A program made the translations under genes and the position numbers. A stretch of DNA of 64,000 nucleotides from Hafnia psychrotolerans (GTDB lineage Bacteria; Pseudomonadota; Gammaproteobacteria; Enterobacterales; Enterobacteriaceae): the NCBI RefSeq assembly GCF_014639435.1, contig NZ_BMFZ01000008.1, positions 62,001 through 126,000 on the forward strand, given 5' to 3'. The notes under the pieces were generated by a model. That model was not told the origin of the DNA. It worked only from the letters and a program-made list of their open reading frames with translations, and made no database searches. Below are positions 27,635-38,067 of this stretch, one piece after another (position 1 is the first letter of the stretch; every line of letters starts with the position of its first letter).

Positions 27635-27811
27635 CAAGTCCGTAGCGAGATTTCTTTTCGAGCAGATACATTTTCTTCATCCTGCTCCCGCGAAAAATGT
27701 CACTCATCTTCAGCCAGTCAACCGCTGCTCCGCATACAGTTTATTCAACCCATCTGCGTAAATATAGTGCAAAAACAACGGCAAAAAAGATAAATGTCAT
27801 GCATCGACCAT
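27635..27811. other. Unassigned part of the tig-clpP interval
   Basis: About 180 bases with no credible ORF. Short self-complementary stretches such as CGAGCAGAT/ATCCTGCTC occur; nothing recognisable. Confidence 0.35.
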
Positions 27812-27845
27812 AAAAAAACCCGCAGTAAAAACTGCGGGTTTTATT
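27812..27845. terminator. Terminator after tig
   Basis: AAAAAACCCGCAGT and ACTGCGGGTTTTA pair around a short loop, 36 bases after the tig stop, with A/T runs on both sides. Confidence 0.88.
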
Positions 27846-27880
27846 CTGAGCTTATGAAAAGTCAGCAATATGTAATATTG

Positions 27881-29185
27881 TTATGCAGGTTGCGTCTGGT
27901 TCATCAATTCAGTAAAGGTAGTGGCTTTCTCAGTCACTTTCGCTTTAGACAACAGAGTCTCGACCGCTTGTTCTTCCAGTGCGACGTTACGCATGTTGTT
28001 CATCAGCTCTTTATTTTTGCTATAGAACTCAACAACTTCAGAAGGATCTTCGTACGCAGAAGCCATTTCTTCGATCAACGCTTTAACGCGTTCTTCGTCA
28101 GCTTTAAGTTCGTGCTGGCTGATCACTTCACCCAACAGCAAACCAACAACTACGCGACGCTTAGCCTGCTCTTCGAACAGCTCACGCGGTAATTCCAGCG
28201 CTTGCTTTTCATCACCGCCAAAACGTTGTGCAGCCTGACGACGCAGAACATCAACTTCACCGTCAATCAGTGCTGCTGGAACGTCGATGTCATTGGCATT
28301 AACCAGACCGTCGATTGCCTGAGTTTTGATGCGGTTACGGACAGCACCTTTCAACTCACGTTCCATGTTTTTACGCACTTCAGCACGCAAACCTTCAATA
28401 GAACCATCAGCAACGCCGAAACGTTTAATGAATTCAGGCGTCAGTTCTGGCAGCTCACGCTCTTCAACTTTCTTCAGGGTAATGGCGAATTTAGCCGATT
28501 TACCTTTCAGATTTTCAGCGTGGTAATCTTCTGGGAAGTTTACGTCGATAGTGAATTCTTCACCGGCTTTGTGACCCAACAGGCCATCTTCGAAGCCTGG
28601 GATCATGCGGCCCTGGCCCATTGCCAGAACGAAATCAGAGGCTTTGCCGCCCTCGAATTCTTCACCGTCGATAGAACCGGAGAAATCAACAGTAACGCGA
28701 TCTTCTGCTGTTACTGCAGCGTCGGTTTCTTTCCAGTCAGCTTGTTGCTTGCGCAGAGTTTCTAACATGGTGTCAACATCGGCATCGTTAACTTCAACGA
28801 CAGGTTTCTCAACTTCGATGTTTTCCAGATCTTTCAGCTCAACTTCTGGGTACACTTCGAATTCAACGGTATAGTTGAAATCTTCGCCCAGTTTGTATTC
28901 ACCCGGCACATAGTTAGGCGCGCCAGCTGGATTGATTTTTTCTTTGATGATGGCGTCAACGAAGTTGCGCTGCATCAGATCACCCAGGACGTCCTGACGA
29001 ACAGAAGCACCGTAACGCTGCTCGATGATATGTTTTGGTACTTTGCCCTTGCGGAAGCCGTCAATACGTACTTTTTTAGATACGTTGACCAGTTCGCTGC
29101 TCACTGCTTTTTCAATGCTGTCAGCAGGAACAGTAATCGTTACACGGCGCCCAAGGCCTTGAGTGGTTTCAACAGAAACTTGCAT
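27881..29185 (-). CDS. tig: Trigger factor
   Basis: A 434-aa ribosome-bound chaperone and prolyl isomerase. The ribosome-docking signature GFRKGKVP is at about residues 43-50, the FKBP-type PPIase domain at about 150-245 ([20 protein letters not shown]), and the helical chaperone arms follow. First gene of the conserved tig-clpP-clpX-lon order. Start is preceded by GAGGT. Its leader holds a large inverted repeat described separately. Confidence 0.97.
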   Translation of the reverse strand: MQVSVETTQGLGRRVTITVPADSIEKAVSSELVNVSKKVRIDGFRKGKVPKHIIEQRYGASVRQDVLGDLMQRNFVDAIIKEKINPAGAPNYVPGEYKLGEDFNYTVEFEVYPEVELKDLENIEVEKPVVEVNDADVDTMLETLRKQQADWKETDAAVTAEDRVTVDFSGSIDGEEFEGGKASDFVLAMGQGRMIPGFEDGLLGHKAGEEFTIDVNFPEDYHAENLKGKSAKFAITLKKVEERELPELTPEFIKRFGVADGSIEGLRAEVRKNMERELKGAVRNRIKTQAIDGLVNANDIDVPAALIDGEVDVLRRQAAQRFGGDEKQALELPRELFEEQAKRRVVVGLLLGEVISQHELKADEERVKALIEEMASAYEDPSEVVEFYSKNKELMNNMRNVALEEQAVETLLSKAKVTEKATTFTELMNQTQPA

Positions 29186-29224
29186 CTTGTTACCTCAAAA
29201 AAATTACAGTGCTCGGTCAACTCC

Positions 29225-29285
29225 AGAAGTCGTTCTCAAGATGAGAAGCGTGGAAAAGAACGAACTTACCTTGAAAACGACTTCT
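29225..29285 (-). repeat. 16-bp inverted repeat in the tig leader
   Basis: AGAAGTCGTTCTCAAG (29225-29240) and CTTGAAAACGACTTCT (29270-29285) are inverted copies with a single mismatch, separated by 29 bases. In the tig transcript this would form a long hairpin ending about 40 bases before the start codon. It is not followed by a T-run, so it is not a simple terminator. Confidence 0.6.
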
Positions 29286-29513
29286 AAGAACCGGGACAGT
29301 CCTCTATAAGGACGTAGCCCTGTATTCGAAAGCGTCCCGAACCCATTCCGGAAAAATAAGACGCGACATTATAGCGGCGCATAGTCGGCGAGTCGAGGCC
29401 GGTAATCTGCTGCGTCGGAGGAAAAATCGCTGCGCGGTCGATCCCTCTAAAAATAGCGTCGAAGCAGAGGCTTAAACGACCCCATCGCCTATCAGTCAGT
29501 TATCTTTTTCGAC
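29286..29513. other. bolA-tig intergenic region
   Basis: This should contain the tig promoter. The stretch near 29360-29400 (minus strand CGCCGCTATAATGTCGCGTC) holds a good TATAAT -10 hexamer at about 29369-29374. No ORF. Confidence 0.45.
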
Positions 29514-29545
29514 TAAAAACAGAAACGGCCCTCAGGCCGTTTCAA
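29514..29545 (-). terminator. Terminator after bolA
   Basis: GAAACGGCCTGAGGGCCGTT followed by TCTGTTTTTAG on the minus strand. Confidence 0.85.
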
Positions 29546-29634
29546 AAATCGCTGTTACTAATACCGCATCTTGTGGAGAAAGTCCCACGTGATACTAAGA
29601 TCTTTGTGGTTTTTGTGAATGGGATCCAGCCTTC

Positions 29635-29949
29635 TCAGGCCAGAGTTCCGGCACCACGACAAGCCGGTGAAGCCAGTACCGTATCCTGTAAACCTTCCCA
29701 CTCTTTCTGCGTATAAGTATGTAGCGCCAGAGCGTGAACGCTGCCTTCGAGCTCAACAGACAGCGCGCTATAAATAGCGCGATGACGTGCCAAGAAACGT
29801 TCACCCACAAACTTATCGGACACCAATACCACTTTGAAATGGCTCTCTGATCCTACGGGTACATTGTGACGATGACTTTCATCCGTCACTTCCAGGTACG
29901 CAGGTTCAAACGTTGCAACTAATTTTGCTTCTATTTGCTCGCGAATCAT
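29635..29949 (-). CDS. bolA: BolA
   Basis: A 104-aa BolA-family protein. [31 protein letters not shown] and [10 protein letters not shown] show the class II KH-like fold and the conserved histidine used with monothiol glutaredoxin Grx4 for Fe-S binding. It is a stationary-phase morphogene that also binds DNA. AGGAG precedes the ATG at 29949; the nine-residue longer frame is not supported. Confidence 0.96.
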   Translation of the reverse strand: MIREQIEAKLVATFEPAYLEVTDESHRHNVPVGSESHFKVVLVSDKFVGERFLARHRAIYSALSVELEGSVHALALHTYTQKEWEGLQDTVLASPACRGAGTLA

Positions 29950-30011
29950 AGCAATCTCCTTACGCCGCTTTAGCAAAGAACTGCGCCCTATGGGAACATC
30001 TGTCAGGTATA

Positions 30012-30018
30012 AGGATAG
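30012..30018 (-). promoter_or_regulatory. Sigma-S-like extended -10 upstream of bolA
   Basis: The minus strand reads GCTATCCTTAT around these bases, one change from the sigma-S extended -10 KCTAYACTTA. It is about 65 bases upstream of the bolA start. E. coli bolA is driven by a sigma-S gearbox promoter. Confidence 0.4.
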
Positions 30019-30093
30019 CGGCTTTGCGACTTATTAATACGTTACAGAAATAAAATTTCTGTGGTGATTGATAGAAAAGGCAATCAGTTTGTC

Positions 30094-30134
30094 TTACTCA
30101 ATGATATTTAGCCAACATTCTGCCAATTGAGTAA
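30094..30134. repeat. Inverted repeat in the bolA-yajG divergent region
   Basis: TTACTCAAT (30094-30102) and ATTGAGTAA (30126-30134) are perfect inverted 9-mers 23 bases apart, in an AT-rich 357-base divergent promoter region (29950-30306). A diffuse ATCATTGAATATCAAT follows. It may be a regulator site; nothing known matches. Confidence 0.4.
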
Positions 30135-30306
30135 AATCATTGAATATCAATAAGTCAGTTTGGTCTACTTAGTTAGATGTAGGCAAATATTGTTTTTCCA
30201 TACACTCAGGACTTCCCCCATAAAAAGGCGATGTTATGATGTGCTAACTTTGCGTAACCCGTCCCATTTTGCCTCTTCAATCAGATGCACTCATTGAGAA
30301 ATTAAT

Positions 30307-30885
30307 ATGTTGAAAAAAATCATTTTCCCTGTACTGGCCCTATTAATGCTTGCCGGTTGTGCCACCAGCACTAACACACTGAATATTTCACCAAAAATCT
30401 CATTACCGACTCAAGACCCTACCCTACAAGGTATCACTATTAGCATCAACGGTGCCGATCAGCGTCAGGATCAGGCACTGGCTAAAGTGAACCGTGATGG
30501 GCAGCTGGTATCCCTGACACCTTCAAGGGATCTGCGTTTCCTCCTACAAGAGTCACTGGAAAAACAGATGACCGCACGGGGTTATATGATTGGTGCAGAT
30601 GGTGCAGTCGATCTGCAAATCGTCGTCAATAATCTGTTCGCTGATGTGCAGGAAGGCAATTTGCGTTACAACATCACCACCAAGGCTGATATTTCTATCA
30701 TTGCCACCGCGAAAAATGGTAACAAACAGGTCAAGAACTACCGCTCAACCTACAATGTTCAGGGAGCATTCACTGCGTCTAACACCAAAATTACCAATGC
30801 GGTGAATAGCACGCTGGGTGATGTCATCAACGATATGGCGCAAGACACCAGCATCAGTAATTTTATCAAGGCCAACGCCCGATAA
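30307..30885 (+). CDS. yajG: YajG family lipoprotein
   Basis: A 192-aa lipoprotein. MLKKIIFPVLALLMLAGCAT has the lipobox LAGC with cysteine at about 18. The mature part (ISINGADQRQDQALAKVNRD, DLQIVVNNLFADVQEGNLRY) belongs to the YajG family (DUF of uncharacterised envelope lipoproteins). In E. coli it is co-transcribed with ampG; here a terminator-like hairpin lies between them. Function unknown. Confidence 0.93.
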   Translation: MLKKIIFPVLALLMLAGCATSTNTLNISPKISLPTQDPTLQGITISINGADQRQDQALAKVNRDGQLVSLTPSRDLRFLLQESLEKQMTARGYMIGADGAVDLQIVVNNLFADVQEGNLRYNITTKADISIIATAKNGNKQVKNYRSTYNVQGAFTASNTKITNAVNSTLGDVINDMAQDTSISNFIKANAR

Positions 30886-30914
30886 TTGCGCCGTTTTTTG
30901 CTGATAAATCCCTT

Positions 30915-30943
30915 CTGCCCGGCGCTGTCGGGCAGAGTTTTTT
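30915..30943 (+). terminator. Terminator or attenuator between yajG and ampG
   Basis: CTGCCCG and CGGGCAG pair around GCGCTGT and are followed by AGTTTTTT. Only 30 bases after yajG and 115 before ampG, so it may limit read-through. Confidence 0.8.
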
Positions 30944-31057
30944 CCTCTCCCTCAGCGCTGAAATTTCACGTTGTACTAATCCCTCCTTTATTATCTCCCT
31001 GCATCCTTTATTATGCCCATGCGCCACTCTTTCACCGGCCTGCGGGAACATATTTAC

Positions 31058-32536
31058 ATGGTAAGTCAGTACTTCAAGATTTTCACACAACGTAACACTC
31101 TGATCCTACTGCTGCTGGGTTTTGCGTCCGGCTTACCTCTTGCCTTAACATCCGGTACGCTTCAGGCCTGGATGACAGTGGAAAACGTCGATTTAAGAAC
31201 CATTGGTATCTTCTCTCTGGTTGGGCAAGCTTACGTTTTTAAATTCCTTTGGTCGCCGATGATGGACCGCTACACTCCCTCTTTCTTTGGTCGCCGCCGG
31301 GGATGGCTCATTCTCACGCAACTGCTTCTGGTCGTCGCTATTTTTGCCATGGGCTTCATGGATCCCTCTAAAGAACTGTTCTGGCTGGCCTCATTAGCTG
31401 TGCTCATTGCATTTGCATCGGCCTCCCAGGATATCGTTTTTGATGCCTATAAAACTGACTTGCTACCTTCGGCGGAACGAGGCAATGGTGCTGCGGTATC
31501 GGTACTAGGCTACCGTCTGGCAATGCTGGTCTCCGGCGGATTAGCACTCTGGATAGCCGACCATTATCTTGGCTGGCAACATATGTACTGGCTGATGGCT
31601 GGGCTGATGCTGATTGGTGTCGTCGCCACTACCATGGCCCCAGAGCCTGATGTCGGCGAACCCGCACCCAGTTCGATAGAAATCGCCGTCATCGCCCCGC
31701 TGAAAGACTTTTTCGGGCGTAATAATGCCTGGCTGATTCTGCTTTTGATCGTCATGTATAAAATGGGCGATGCTTTTGCCGGTAGTCTCAGCACCACATT
31801 TTTGATTCGCGGCGTTGGTTTTGATGCCGGGGAAGTCGGGCTGGTAAATAAGACCCTCGGTTTGCTGGCAACCATCATTGGTGCGCTTTATGGCGGTATG
31901 CTTATGCAGCGACTGAGCCTGTTCCGCGCCCTAATGCTTTTTGGCATCTTGCAGGGCGTCTCGAATGCCGGATACTGGATTTTAGCCGTCACTGACAAAC
32001 ACCTTTATTCCATGGGCACAGCGATTTTTTTCGAAAATCTGTGCGGTGGTATGGGCACGGCGGCCTTTGTCGCCCTGCTGATGACGTTGTGTAACCGCTC
32101 TTTCTCAGCCACCCAGTTTGCCCTGCTCTCTGCGCTTTCTGCTGTCGGACGAGTCTATGTCGGCCCGATTGCCGCATGGTTTGTTGAAGCACACGGCTGG
32201 CCGCTGTTCTACCTATTTTCTATCGTCGCAGCGGTTCCTGGTTTAATTCTGCTCGCCATTTGCCGCCAGACGTTGGAATACACCCAAAAGACCGATCAGT
32301 TTTTACCTCGCATTGATTTTGCTACCAGCTACCATCTGGCGCTGCGTTTGCTGTTAGCTGGCTGTTTATTGCTGGTAACCTGGTTGGTTATTCTGACGAG
32401 TAATGGATTAGGGTGGACAAGCTGGAGCACACTGCCAGAGCGCTTGGTTGAACTCGGCGCATTGATTTGTCTGGCCGGGATCGTGCTTGGCAGTACCTTA
32501 GATTTTCTGGCGTTGCGGCGTCAAAATGTGGTTTGA
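31058..32536 (+). CDS. ampG: Muropeptide permease AmpG
   Basis: A 492-aa major-facilitator protein that imports GlcNAc-anhydro-muropeptides for cell-wall recycling; its activity feeds AmpR-controlled beta-lactamase induction in species with ampC. LGFASGLPLALTSGTLQAWM, the DRYTPSFFGRRRGW loop and about fourteen hydrophobic helices match E. coli AmpG (491 aa). The start MVSQYFKIF (31058) is chosen by homology; in-frame ATGs at 31013 and 31019 would add about 15 residues. No ampR/ampC pair is in this window. Confidence 0.95.
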   Translation: MVSQYFKIFTQRNTLILLLLGFASGLPLALTSGTLQAWMTVENVDLRTIGIFSLVGQAYVFKFLWSPMMDRYTPSFFGRRRGWLILTQLLLVVAIFAMGFMDPSKELFWLASLAVLIAFASASQDIVFDAYKTDLLPSAERGNGAAVSVLGYRLAMLVSGGLALWIADHYLGWQHMYWLMAGLMLIGVVATTMAPEPDVGEPAPSSIEIAVIAPLKDFFGRNNAWLILLLIVMYKMGDAFAGSLSTTFLIRGVGFDAGEVGLVNKTLGLLATIIGALYGGMLMQRLSLFRALMLFGILQGVSNAGYWILAVTDKHLYSMGTAIFFENLCGGMGTAAFVALLMTLCNRSFSATQFALLSALSAVGRVYVGPIAAWFVEAHGWPLFYLFSIVAAVPGLILLAICRQTLEYTQKTDQFLPRIDFATSYHLALRLLLAGCLLLVTWLVILTSNGLGWTSWSTLPERLVELGALICLAGIVLGSTLDFLALRRQNVV

Positions 32537-33090
32537 CGCCTATTCGGTTAAAATTAAGGAATAGGCATCACTGCTGTGCGCATCACAGTCTGGCCTGATG
32601 TTCCTTGCCGGACAGTTGAAGGCATTTTGAGCCGTTTTAACGCTAGCTCACAAAATTTAGCATTGTTATCAGGATAGTAAATTGCGGCCATTTTCCCTGC
32701 GCTGAGATAAGTTTTCCGCAATAAATAATATTTAATAAGTTACATTATCTTTCAAATACACTTTTTTTTTACCTGATTTTATTTTTCAAAATCACCATAT
32801 CTATACATTGCGTTAACATTAATTAAACTTACCATGAACATTAAACTTCGCGTTACCTCACCCTCTTGACTGCTATACCTTGTTTTTACTCACCATAGTC
32901 AAAGCGCGCACTGCAACATATTGTTGACATTGATAAATTATCACTCTCCGTGACATCTGTGACTTCGTTAACATAATGTGGCAACGGCCTGCTGACACTT
33001 CCTTAAGCGTGTTTACAGTACTGCAACCTTCCCGTAAAATGCCCGCACACATGGAGCGACAATAGAGCCCTAGTTTATTGAGGTCGTTAG
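32537..33090 (+). promoter_or_regulatory. Long cyoA upstream region
   Basis: 554 bases without a gene, AT-rich from about 32700. Visible elements: GTTAACATTAATTAAAC (about 32812-32828), which resembles overlapping ArcA half-sites; a perfect 13-bp palindrome TGATAAATTATCA (32931-32943); and a possible promoter GTGACA-N16-CATAAT (32950-32977). E. coli cyo is repressed by ArcA, FNR and Fur, so a large control region is expected. Individual site assignments are tentative. Confidence 0.5.
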
Positions 33091-34044
33091 ATGAGACTTA
33101 AGAAATACAATAAAAGTATTGGGATGTTGTCCTTATTTGCATCTGCGTTAATGTTAAGCGGCTGCAATACGGCATTGATGGATCCCAAAGGAGCAATTGG
33201 ACTTGAGCAGAGAACGCTGATACTGACCGCAATCGGATTAATGCTGATCGTGGTTATACCAGTTATTATCATGGCCTTTGCCTTTGCCTGGAAGTATCGT
33301 GCTTCTAACACAAATGCTAAGTACAGCCCGAACTGGTCCCATTCTAATAAAATCGAAGCTGTGGTTTGGACTGTGCCGATTATCATTATTGCCATCCTGG
33401 CAACGATAACCTGGAAAACCACTCACTCGCTTGATCCGTTCAAGCCTATCGTATCTGACCAAAAACCGATGACGGTTGAAGTCGTTTCTCTGGACTGGAA
33501 ATGGTTGTTCATTTATCCAGAACAGGGCATCGCCACTGTTAACGAATTGGTTATTCCTAAAGATGTTCCGGTTCAGTTCAAAGTCACCTCTGACTCTGTC
33601 ATGAACTCGTTCTTTATCCCTCAGTTAGGCGGACAGATTTACGCAATGGCGGGTATGCAGACTCAGTTGCATTTGATTGCAAATGAAGCGGGTACCTATA
33701 AAGGCATCTCGGCAAGCTACAGTGGCCGTGGTTTCTCTGGCATGAAGTTCAACGCAATTGCGACCCCAACCCGTGATGATTTCGACGCTTGGGTTGCAAA
33801 AGTGAAGGCTTCACCAAAACAGCTGGCTACCACTGACGACTTCAACAAACTGGCTGCTCAGAGTATTGATAACCCCGTTGAATACTTTGCCAGCGTAAAA
33901 CCTAATTTGTTCAAAGAGATCATTGGCAAATTTATGGGTGATATGAACATGCACAAAGGCCAGACGATGCCAATGCCAGCGGGCACTGACATGAAAGGCA
34001 TGGACATGGGCGATCATGCTCACGCAGCCGGAGCCGAGGAATAA
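33091..34044 (+). CDS. cyoA: Cytochrome bo3 ubiquinol oxidase subunit II
   Basis: A 317-aa subunit II. The N-terminal signal ends in a lipobox (LMLSGCN), so it is a lipoprotein; two transmembrane helices follow (about 45-70 and 85-110), then a periplasmic cupredoxin domain ([32 protein letters not shown]). The CuA ligands of cytochrome c oxidases are absent, as expected for a quinol oxidase. The C-terminal tail is rich in Met and His ([22 protein letters not shown]). First gene of cyoABCDE. Confidence 0.97.
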   Translation: MRLKKYNKSIGMLSLFASALMLSGCNTALMDPKGAIGLEQRTLILTAIGLMLIVVIPVIIMAFAFAWKYRASNTNAKYSPNWSHSNKIEAVVWTVPIIIIAILATITWKTTHSLDPFKPIVSDQKPMTVEVVSLDWKWLFIYPEQGIATVNELVIPKDVPVQFKVTSDSVMNSFFIPQLGGQIYAMAGMQTQLHLIANEAGTYKGISASYSGRGFSGMKFNAIATPTRDDFDAWVAKVKASPKQLATTDDFNKLAAQSIDNPVEYFASVKPNLFKEIIGKFMGDMNMHKGQTMPMPAGTDMKGMDMGDHAHAAGAEE

Positions 34045-34047
34045 ACG

Positions 34048-36039
34048 ATGTTCGGAAAATTAACGCTTGATTCGATTCCGTTTCATGAACCGATTGTCAT
34101 GGTCACCGTTGCCGCGATAATTCTTGGTGGTTTGGCTGTTGTAGCTGCGCTCACCTATTTCGGCAAATGGAAATATTTGTGGACCGAATGGCTAACGTCA
34201 GTCGACCACAAAAAAATTGGTATCATGTACATTGTCGTTGCCTTCGTCATGCTTCTGCGTGGTTTTGCAGATGCCATCATGATGCGTAGCCAACAGGTAC
34301 TTGCTTCCGCAGGTGAACCGGGCTTCCTGCCACCTCATCACTACGACCAAATCTTTACCGCGCACGGTGTGATCATGATTTTCTTCATGGCGATGCCTTT
34401 CGTTATCGGTCTGATGAACGTGGTTGTACCGCTACAAATTGGTGCTCGCGACGTTGCGTTCCCATTCCTGAACAACATCAGTTTCTGGTTCACCGCCGCT
34501 GCTGTGGTTTTGATCAACATCTCTTTGGGTGTTGGCGAATTCGCACAGACCGGCTGGCTGGCCTATCCTCCGTTGTCAGGTAAAGAGTACAGTCCGGGGG
34601 TCGGGGTCGATTACTGGATATGGAGTCTACAGATATCCGGTATTGGTACCTTACTGACCGGTGTTAACTTCTTCGCCACCATCCTCAAGATGCGTGCGCC
34701 TGGTATGCCGCTGATGAAAATGCCGGTATTTACCTGGGCTGCACTTTGTACCAACGTCCTGATTATCGTGTCGTTCCCAATTCTGACTGTAACCGTTGCG
34801 TTGCTGACCTTGGATCGCTATCTGGGTACCCATTTCTTTACCAATGATATGGGCGGCAACATGATGATGTACATCAACCTGATTTGGGCCTGGGGCCATC
34901 CGGAAGTGTATATCTTGGTTCTGCCAGTGTTTGGTGTGTTCTCGGAAGTTACCGCGACCTTCTCTAAAAAACGTCTGTTCGGTTATACCTCACTGGTGTG
35001 GGCAACCATCGCCATTACCGTGCTGTCATTCGTTGTTTGGCTACACCACTTCTTTACCATGGGTTCCGGCGCCAACGTCAACGCCTTCTTCGGCATCATG
35101 ACAATGATCATTTCTATCCCAACCGGGGTAAAAATATTCAACTGGCTGTTCACCATGTACCAGGGTCGCATCACGCTAAACGCAGCGATGTTGTGGACTG
35201 TCGGTTTCATCATCACCTTCTCTGTTGGTGGTATGACTGGCGTTCTGCTAGCGGTTCCAGGCGCAGACTTCGTGCTGCACAACAGCTTGTTCCTGATTGC
35301 TCACTTCCATAACGTAATCATTGGCGGTGTGGTGTTCGGTTGCTTCGCTGGTCTGACTTACTGGTTCCCTAAATCATTCGGCTTCACGCTGAATGAAAAA
35401 TGGGGTGTGCGCTCATTCTGGTTCTGGATCATTGGCTTCTTTGTTGCCTTTATGCCGCTCTATATTCTGGGCTTCATGGGCATGACACGTCGCCTCAGCC
35501 AGAATATCGATCCTGAGTTCCACCCGTTGCTGGTGGTTGCAGCTTGCGGAGCAGCGTTGATTGCTATGGGTATCCTGTGTCAGTTGATCATGATCTTCGT
35601 GAGTGTTCGTGATCGCGAGCAAAACCGTGATCTGACCGGTGACCCATGGGGTGCACGTACTCTGGAATGGTCAACTTCTTCTCCTCCTCCGTTCTACAAC
35701 TTTGCTGTCGTGCCGCAAATTCACGACCGCGATGCGTTCTGGGATATGAAAGAGAAAGGCGAAGCTTATGTTAAACCAGCTAAATATGAAGAAATTCATA
35801 TGCCACGCAACAGCGGCATGGGTTTCGTCATCGCCATGCTCAGCTTGGTCTGCGGTTTCGCATTAATCTGGGACATCTGGTGGTTGGCGCTCGTGGCCTT
35901 CATCGGCATCGTTGTATCCTGGATTGTAAAAAGCTTCGATGAAGATGTTGATTACTACGTGTCGGTTGAAGAAATCGAACGTATTGAGAAGCAACATTTT
36001 GAACAAATCAGCAAAGCAGGCGTGAAACATGGCAACTGA
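34048..36039 (+). CDS. cyoB: Cytochrome bo3 ubiquinol oxidase subunit I
   Basis: The 663-aa catalytic subunit, same length as E. coli CyoB. It carries low-spin haem b, haem o3 and CuB and pumps protons. Ligands are visible in [20 protein letters not shown] (CuB His and the cross-linked Tyr), LHHFF and [10 protein letters not shown]. About fifteen transmembrane helices. Three bases separate it from cyoA, and its end overlaps cyoC by 11 bases. Confidence 0.98.
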   Translation: MFGKLTLDSIPFHEPIVMVTVAAIILGGLAVVAALTYFGKWKYLWTEWLTSVDHKKIGIMYIVVAFVMLLRGFADAIMMRSQQVLASAGEPGFLPPHHYDQIFTAHGVIMIFFMAMPFVIGLMNVVVPLQIGARDVAFPFLNNISFWFTAAAVVLINISLGVGEFAQTGWLAYPPLSGKEYSPGVGVDYWIWSLQISGIGTLLTGVNFFATILKMRAPGMPLMKMPVFTWAALCTNVLIIVSFPILTVTVALLTLDRYLGTHFFTNDMGGNMMMYINLIWAWGHPEVYILVLPVFGVFSEVTATFSKKRLFGYTSLVWATIAITVLSFVVWLHHFFTMGSGANVNAFFGIMTMIISIPTGVKIFNWLFTMYQGRITLNAAMLWTVGFIITFSVGGMTGVLLAVPGADFVLHNSLFLIAHFHNVIIGGVVFGCFAGLTYWFPKSFGFTLNEKWGVRSFWFWIIGFFVAFMPLYILGFMGMTRRLSQNIDPEFHPLLVVAACGAALIAMGILCQLIMIFVSVRDREQNRDLTGDPWGARTLEWSTSSPPPFYNFAVVPQIHDRDAFWDMKEKGEAYVKPAKYEEIHMPRNSGMGFVIAMLSLVCGFALIWDIWWLALVAFIGIVVSWIVKSFDEDVDYYVSVEEIERIEKQHFEQISKAGVKHGN

Positions 36040-36646
36040 TACCCTGACTAACCACGACACAGCCCATGCAGAGCATGGGCACCATGATGCAGGTGAAACC
36101 AAAGTCTTCGGCTTCTGGATCTACCTGATGAGTGACTGCATCCTGTTTGCGAGTTTGTTCGCAACGTATGCAGTCTTGGTGCACGGAACAGCTGGCGGCC
36201 CAACAGGTAAAGACATTTTCGAACTGCCGTTCGTTTTGGTCGAAACCTTCTTCCTGCTGTTCAGTAGTATCACTTATGGCATGGCGATGCTGGGCATGGC
36301 AAAAGGCAGCGTGAAAGCCGTTAATGGCTGGCTGTTCCTGACCTTCCTGTTCGGTTTAGGCTTCATCTGTATGGAGTTATATGAATTCCATCATCTGATC
36401 AAAGAAGGCTTTGGGCCGGATCGCAGTGGTTTCCTGTCAGGCTTCTTTGCGCTGGTTGCTACCCACGGTATCCACGTTACTTGTGGTCTGATCTGGATCG
36501 CCGTAATGATGATTCAAGTGAGCCGCCGTGGTCTGACCGCCGTTAACCAAACCCGTCTGATGTGTCTGAGTCTGTTCTGGCACTTCCTGGACGTCGTTTG
36601 GATTTGTGTGTTTACCGTTGTATATCTGATGGGGGTATTGGGATGA
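36029..36646 (+). CDS. cyoC: Cytochrome bo3 ubiquinol oxidase subunit III
   Basis: A 205-aa subunit with five transmembrane helices ([38 protein letters not shown] and others). It stabilises subunit I. It overlaps both neighbours (cyoB by 11 bases, cyoD by an ATGA), as in a tightly coupled operon. The N-terminal tail is histidine-rich. Confidence 0.97.
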   Translation: MATDTLTNHDTAHAEHGHHDAGETKVFGFWIYLMSDCILFASLFATYAVLVHGTAGGPTGKDIFELPFVLVETFFLLFSSITYGMAMLGMAKGSVKAVNGWLFLTFLFGLGFICMELYEFHHLIKEGFGPDRSGFLSGFFALVATHGIHVTCGLIWIAVMMIQVSRRGLTAVNQTRLMCLSLFWHFLDVVWICVFTVVYLMGVLG

Positions 36647-36975
36647 GTCATTCTGTAACTTCCCATGGCGGCGCAAGCCACGGCAGCGTGAAGTCATACC
36701 TGATTGGCTTCATTCTGTCAGTTATCCTGACGGTTATCCCGTTTGCCATGGTGATGAGCGACACCGCTTCGCATTCGCTGATCATTGGCACCGTGGTAGC
36801 ATCTGCGATCATCCAGATCGTAGTCCATCTGGTGTGCTTCCTGCACTTAAGTACTGCGTCGGAAGCACGTTGGAATCTGGTGGCATTTCTGTTCACCGCT
36901 GTGATTATCTTTATCGTCGTTGTGGGCTCATTGTGGATTATGTATAACCTCAACCTCAATATGATGGTCAGTTAA
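36643..36975 (+). CDS. cyoD: Cytochrome bo3 ubiquinol oxidase subunit IV
   Basis: A 110-aa subunit with three transmembrane helices ([34 protein letters not shown] region, [20 protein letters not shown]). It helps assembly of the CuB site. I start at ATG 36643 ([19 protein letters not shown]), which overlaps the cyoC stop; the longer frame from 36562 is a shadow of cyoC. Confidence 0.96.
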   Translation: MSHSVTSHGGASHGSVKSYLIGFILSVILTVIPFAMVMSDTASHSLIIGTVVASAIIQIVVHLVCFLHLSTASEARWNLVAFLFTAVIIFIVVVGSLWIMYNLNLNMMVS

Positions 36976-36990
36976 AGAGCCGAGCTGCAC

Positions 36991-37878
36991 GTGATGATTA
37001 AGCAATACCTGCAAGTAACGAAACCAGGAATTATTTTCGGCAACTTAATTTCTGTCATCGGGGGATTTCTCCTTGCTGCCAAAGGCAACATAGACTTCCC
37101 ACTCTTTCTCGCCACTTTGGTGGGCGTTTCGCTGGTTGTCGCATCAGGTTGTGTATTTAACAACTTCATCGACCGCGACATCGACCGGATCATGGAAAGA
37201 ACGAAGAACAGGGCCCTGGTAAAAGGACTGATTCCGCCGAAAACAACCCTGGTTTACGCCACTATTCTGGGTATTGTGGGCTTTGCGTTGTTGTATATCG
37301 GTGCTAATCCGCTGGCCATGTGGCTGGCAGTGATGGGCTTTGTGATTTATGTCGGCGTTTACAGCCTGTACATGAAACGCAACTCGGTATACGGCACGTT
37401 GATCGGCAGCTTATCGGGCGCAGCGCCCCCGGTCATTGGTTATTGTGCCGTTTCCGGCCAGTTTGATACCGGTGCGCTGATCCTGCTTCTGATCTTCAGC
37501 CTGTGGCAGATGCCGCACTCGTACGCGATTGCCATCTTCCGCTTTAAAGATTATCAGGCAGCTGGCATCCCTGTTCTGCCGGTCGTGAAAGGCATTTCCG
37601 TCGCCAAGCATCATATTACCGTCTACATTCTGGCATTTATGATTGCCACATTGATGCTGACACTGAGCGGTTACGCAGGCTATAAATACCTGATCGTCGC
37701 TGGCGCAGTCAGTATTTGGTGGCTGGGTATGGCGCTGAAAGGTTACAAAGCCGAAAACGATATCGTCTGGGCGAGAAAGCTGTTTGGATTCTCCATCATC
37801 ACGATCATGTCGCTAAGCTTTATGATGTCTGTGGATTTTAATTCAGCACCAACATCAATGTTAACCTACGTTTGGTAA
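36991..37878 (+). CDS. cyoE: Protohaem IX farnesyltransferase (haem O synthase)
   Basis: A 295-aa UbiA-family prenyltransferase that adds a farnesyl group to haem B to make haem O for CyoB. The Asp-rich motif [18 protein letters not shown] is at about residues 63-80 and a second motif YSLYMKR lies in the middle. Nine hydrophobic helices. Last gene of the cyo operon, 15 bases after cyoD. Confidence 0.97.
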   Translation: MMIKQYLQVTKPGIIFGNLISVIGGFLLAAKGNIDFPLFLATLVGVSLVVASGCVFNNFIDRDIDRIMERTKNRALVKGLIPPKTTLVYATILGIVGFALLYIGANPLAMWLAVMGFVIYVGVYSLYMKRNSVYGTLIGSLSGAAPPVIGYCAVSGQFDTGALILLLIFSLWQMPHSYAIAIFRFKDYQAAGIPVLPVVKGISVAKHHITVYILAFMIATLMLTLSGYAGYKYLIVAGAVSIWWLGMALKGYKAENDIVWARKLFGFSIITIMSLSFMMSVDFNSAPTSMLTYVW

Positions 37879-37930
37879 TGTGAGCGGGTAGCCTAACGCA
37901 CTGTCATTCAGCGAGATAACGAGCACATCG

Positions 37931-37962
37931 AAAGGCCAGTAGCGATACTGGCCTTTTCTTTT
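37931..37962 (+). terminator. Terminator of the cyo operon
   Basis: AAAGGCCAGT and ACTGGCCTTTT pair around AGCGAT, followed by CTTTT, about 55 bases after cyoE. Confidence 0.87.
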
Positions 37963-38067
37963 GCGCCGCGGCTAGGGATCACCCCGTAATATCTGCTAAA
38001 GATCCATCGTTTTACCCACACTGGCTAAAGGCACTACAATGTCGGATTGTAATTTTGAGGTAGTCAT

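Noticed and set aside
28202-28765. A 187-codon plus-strand ORF opposite tig
   Set aside because: It is fully antisense to trigger factor, with composition typical of reverse-frame artefacts.
32931-32943. FNR site at TGATAAATTATCA
   Set aside because: The half-sites TTGAT and ATCAC are one base too far apart for the FNR consensus TTGAT-N4-ATCAA.
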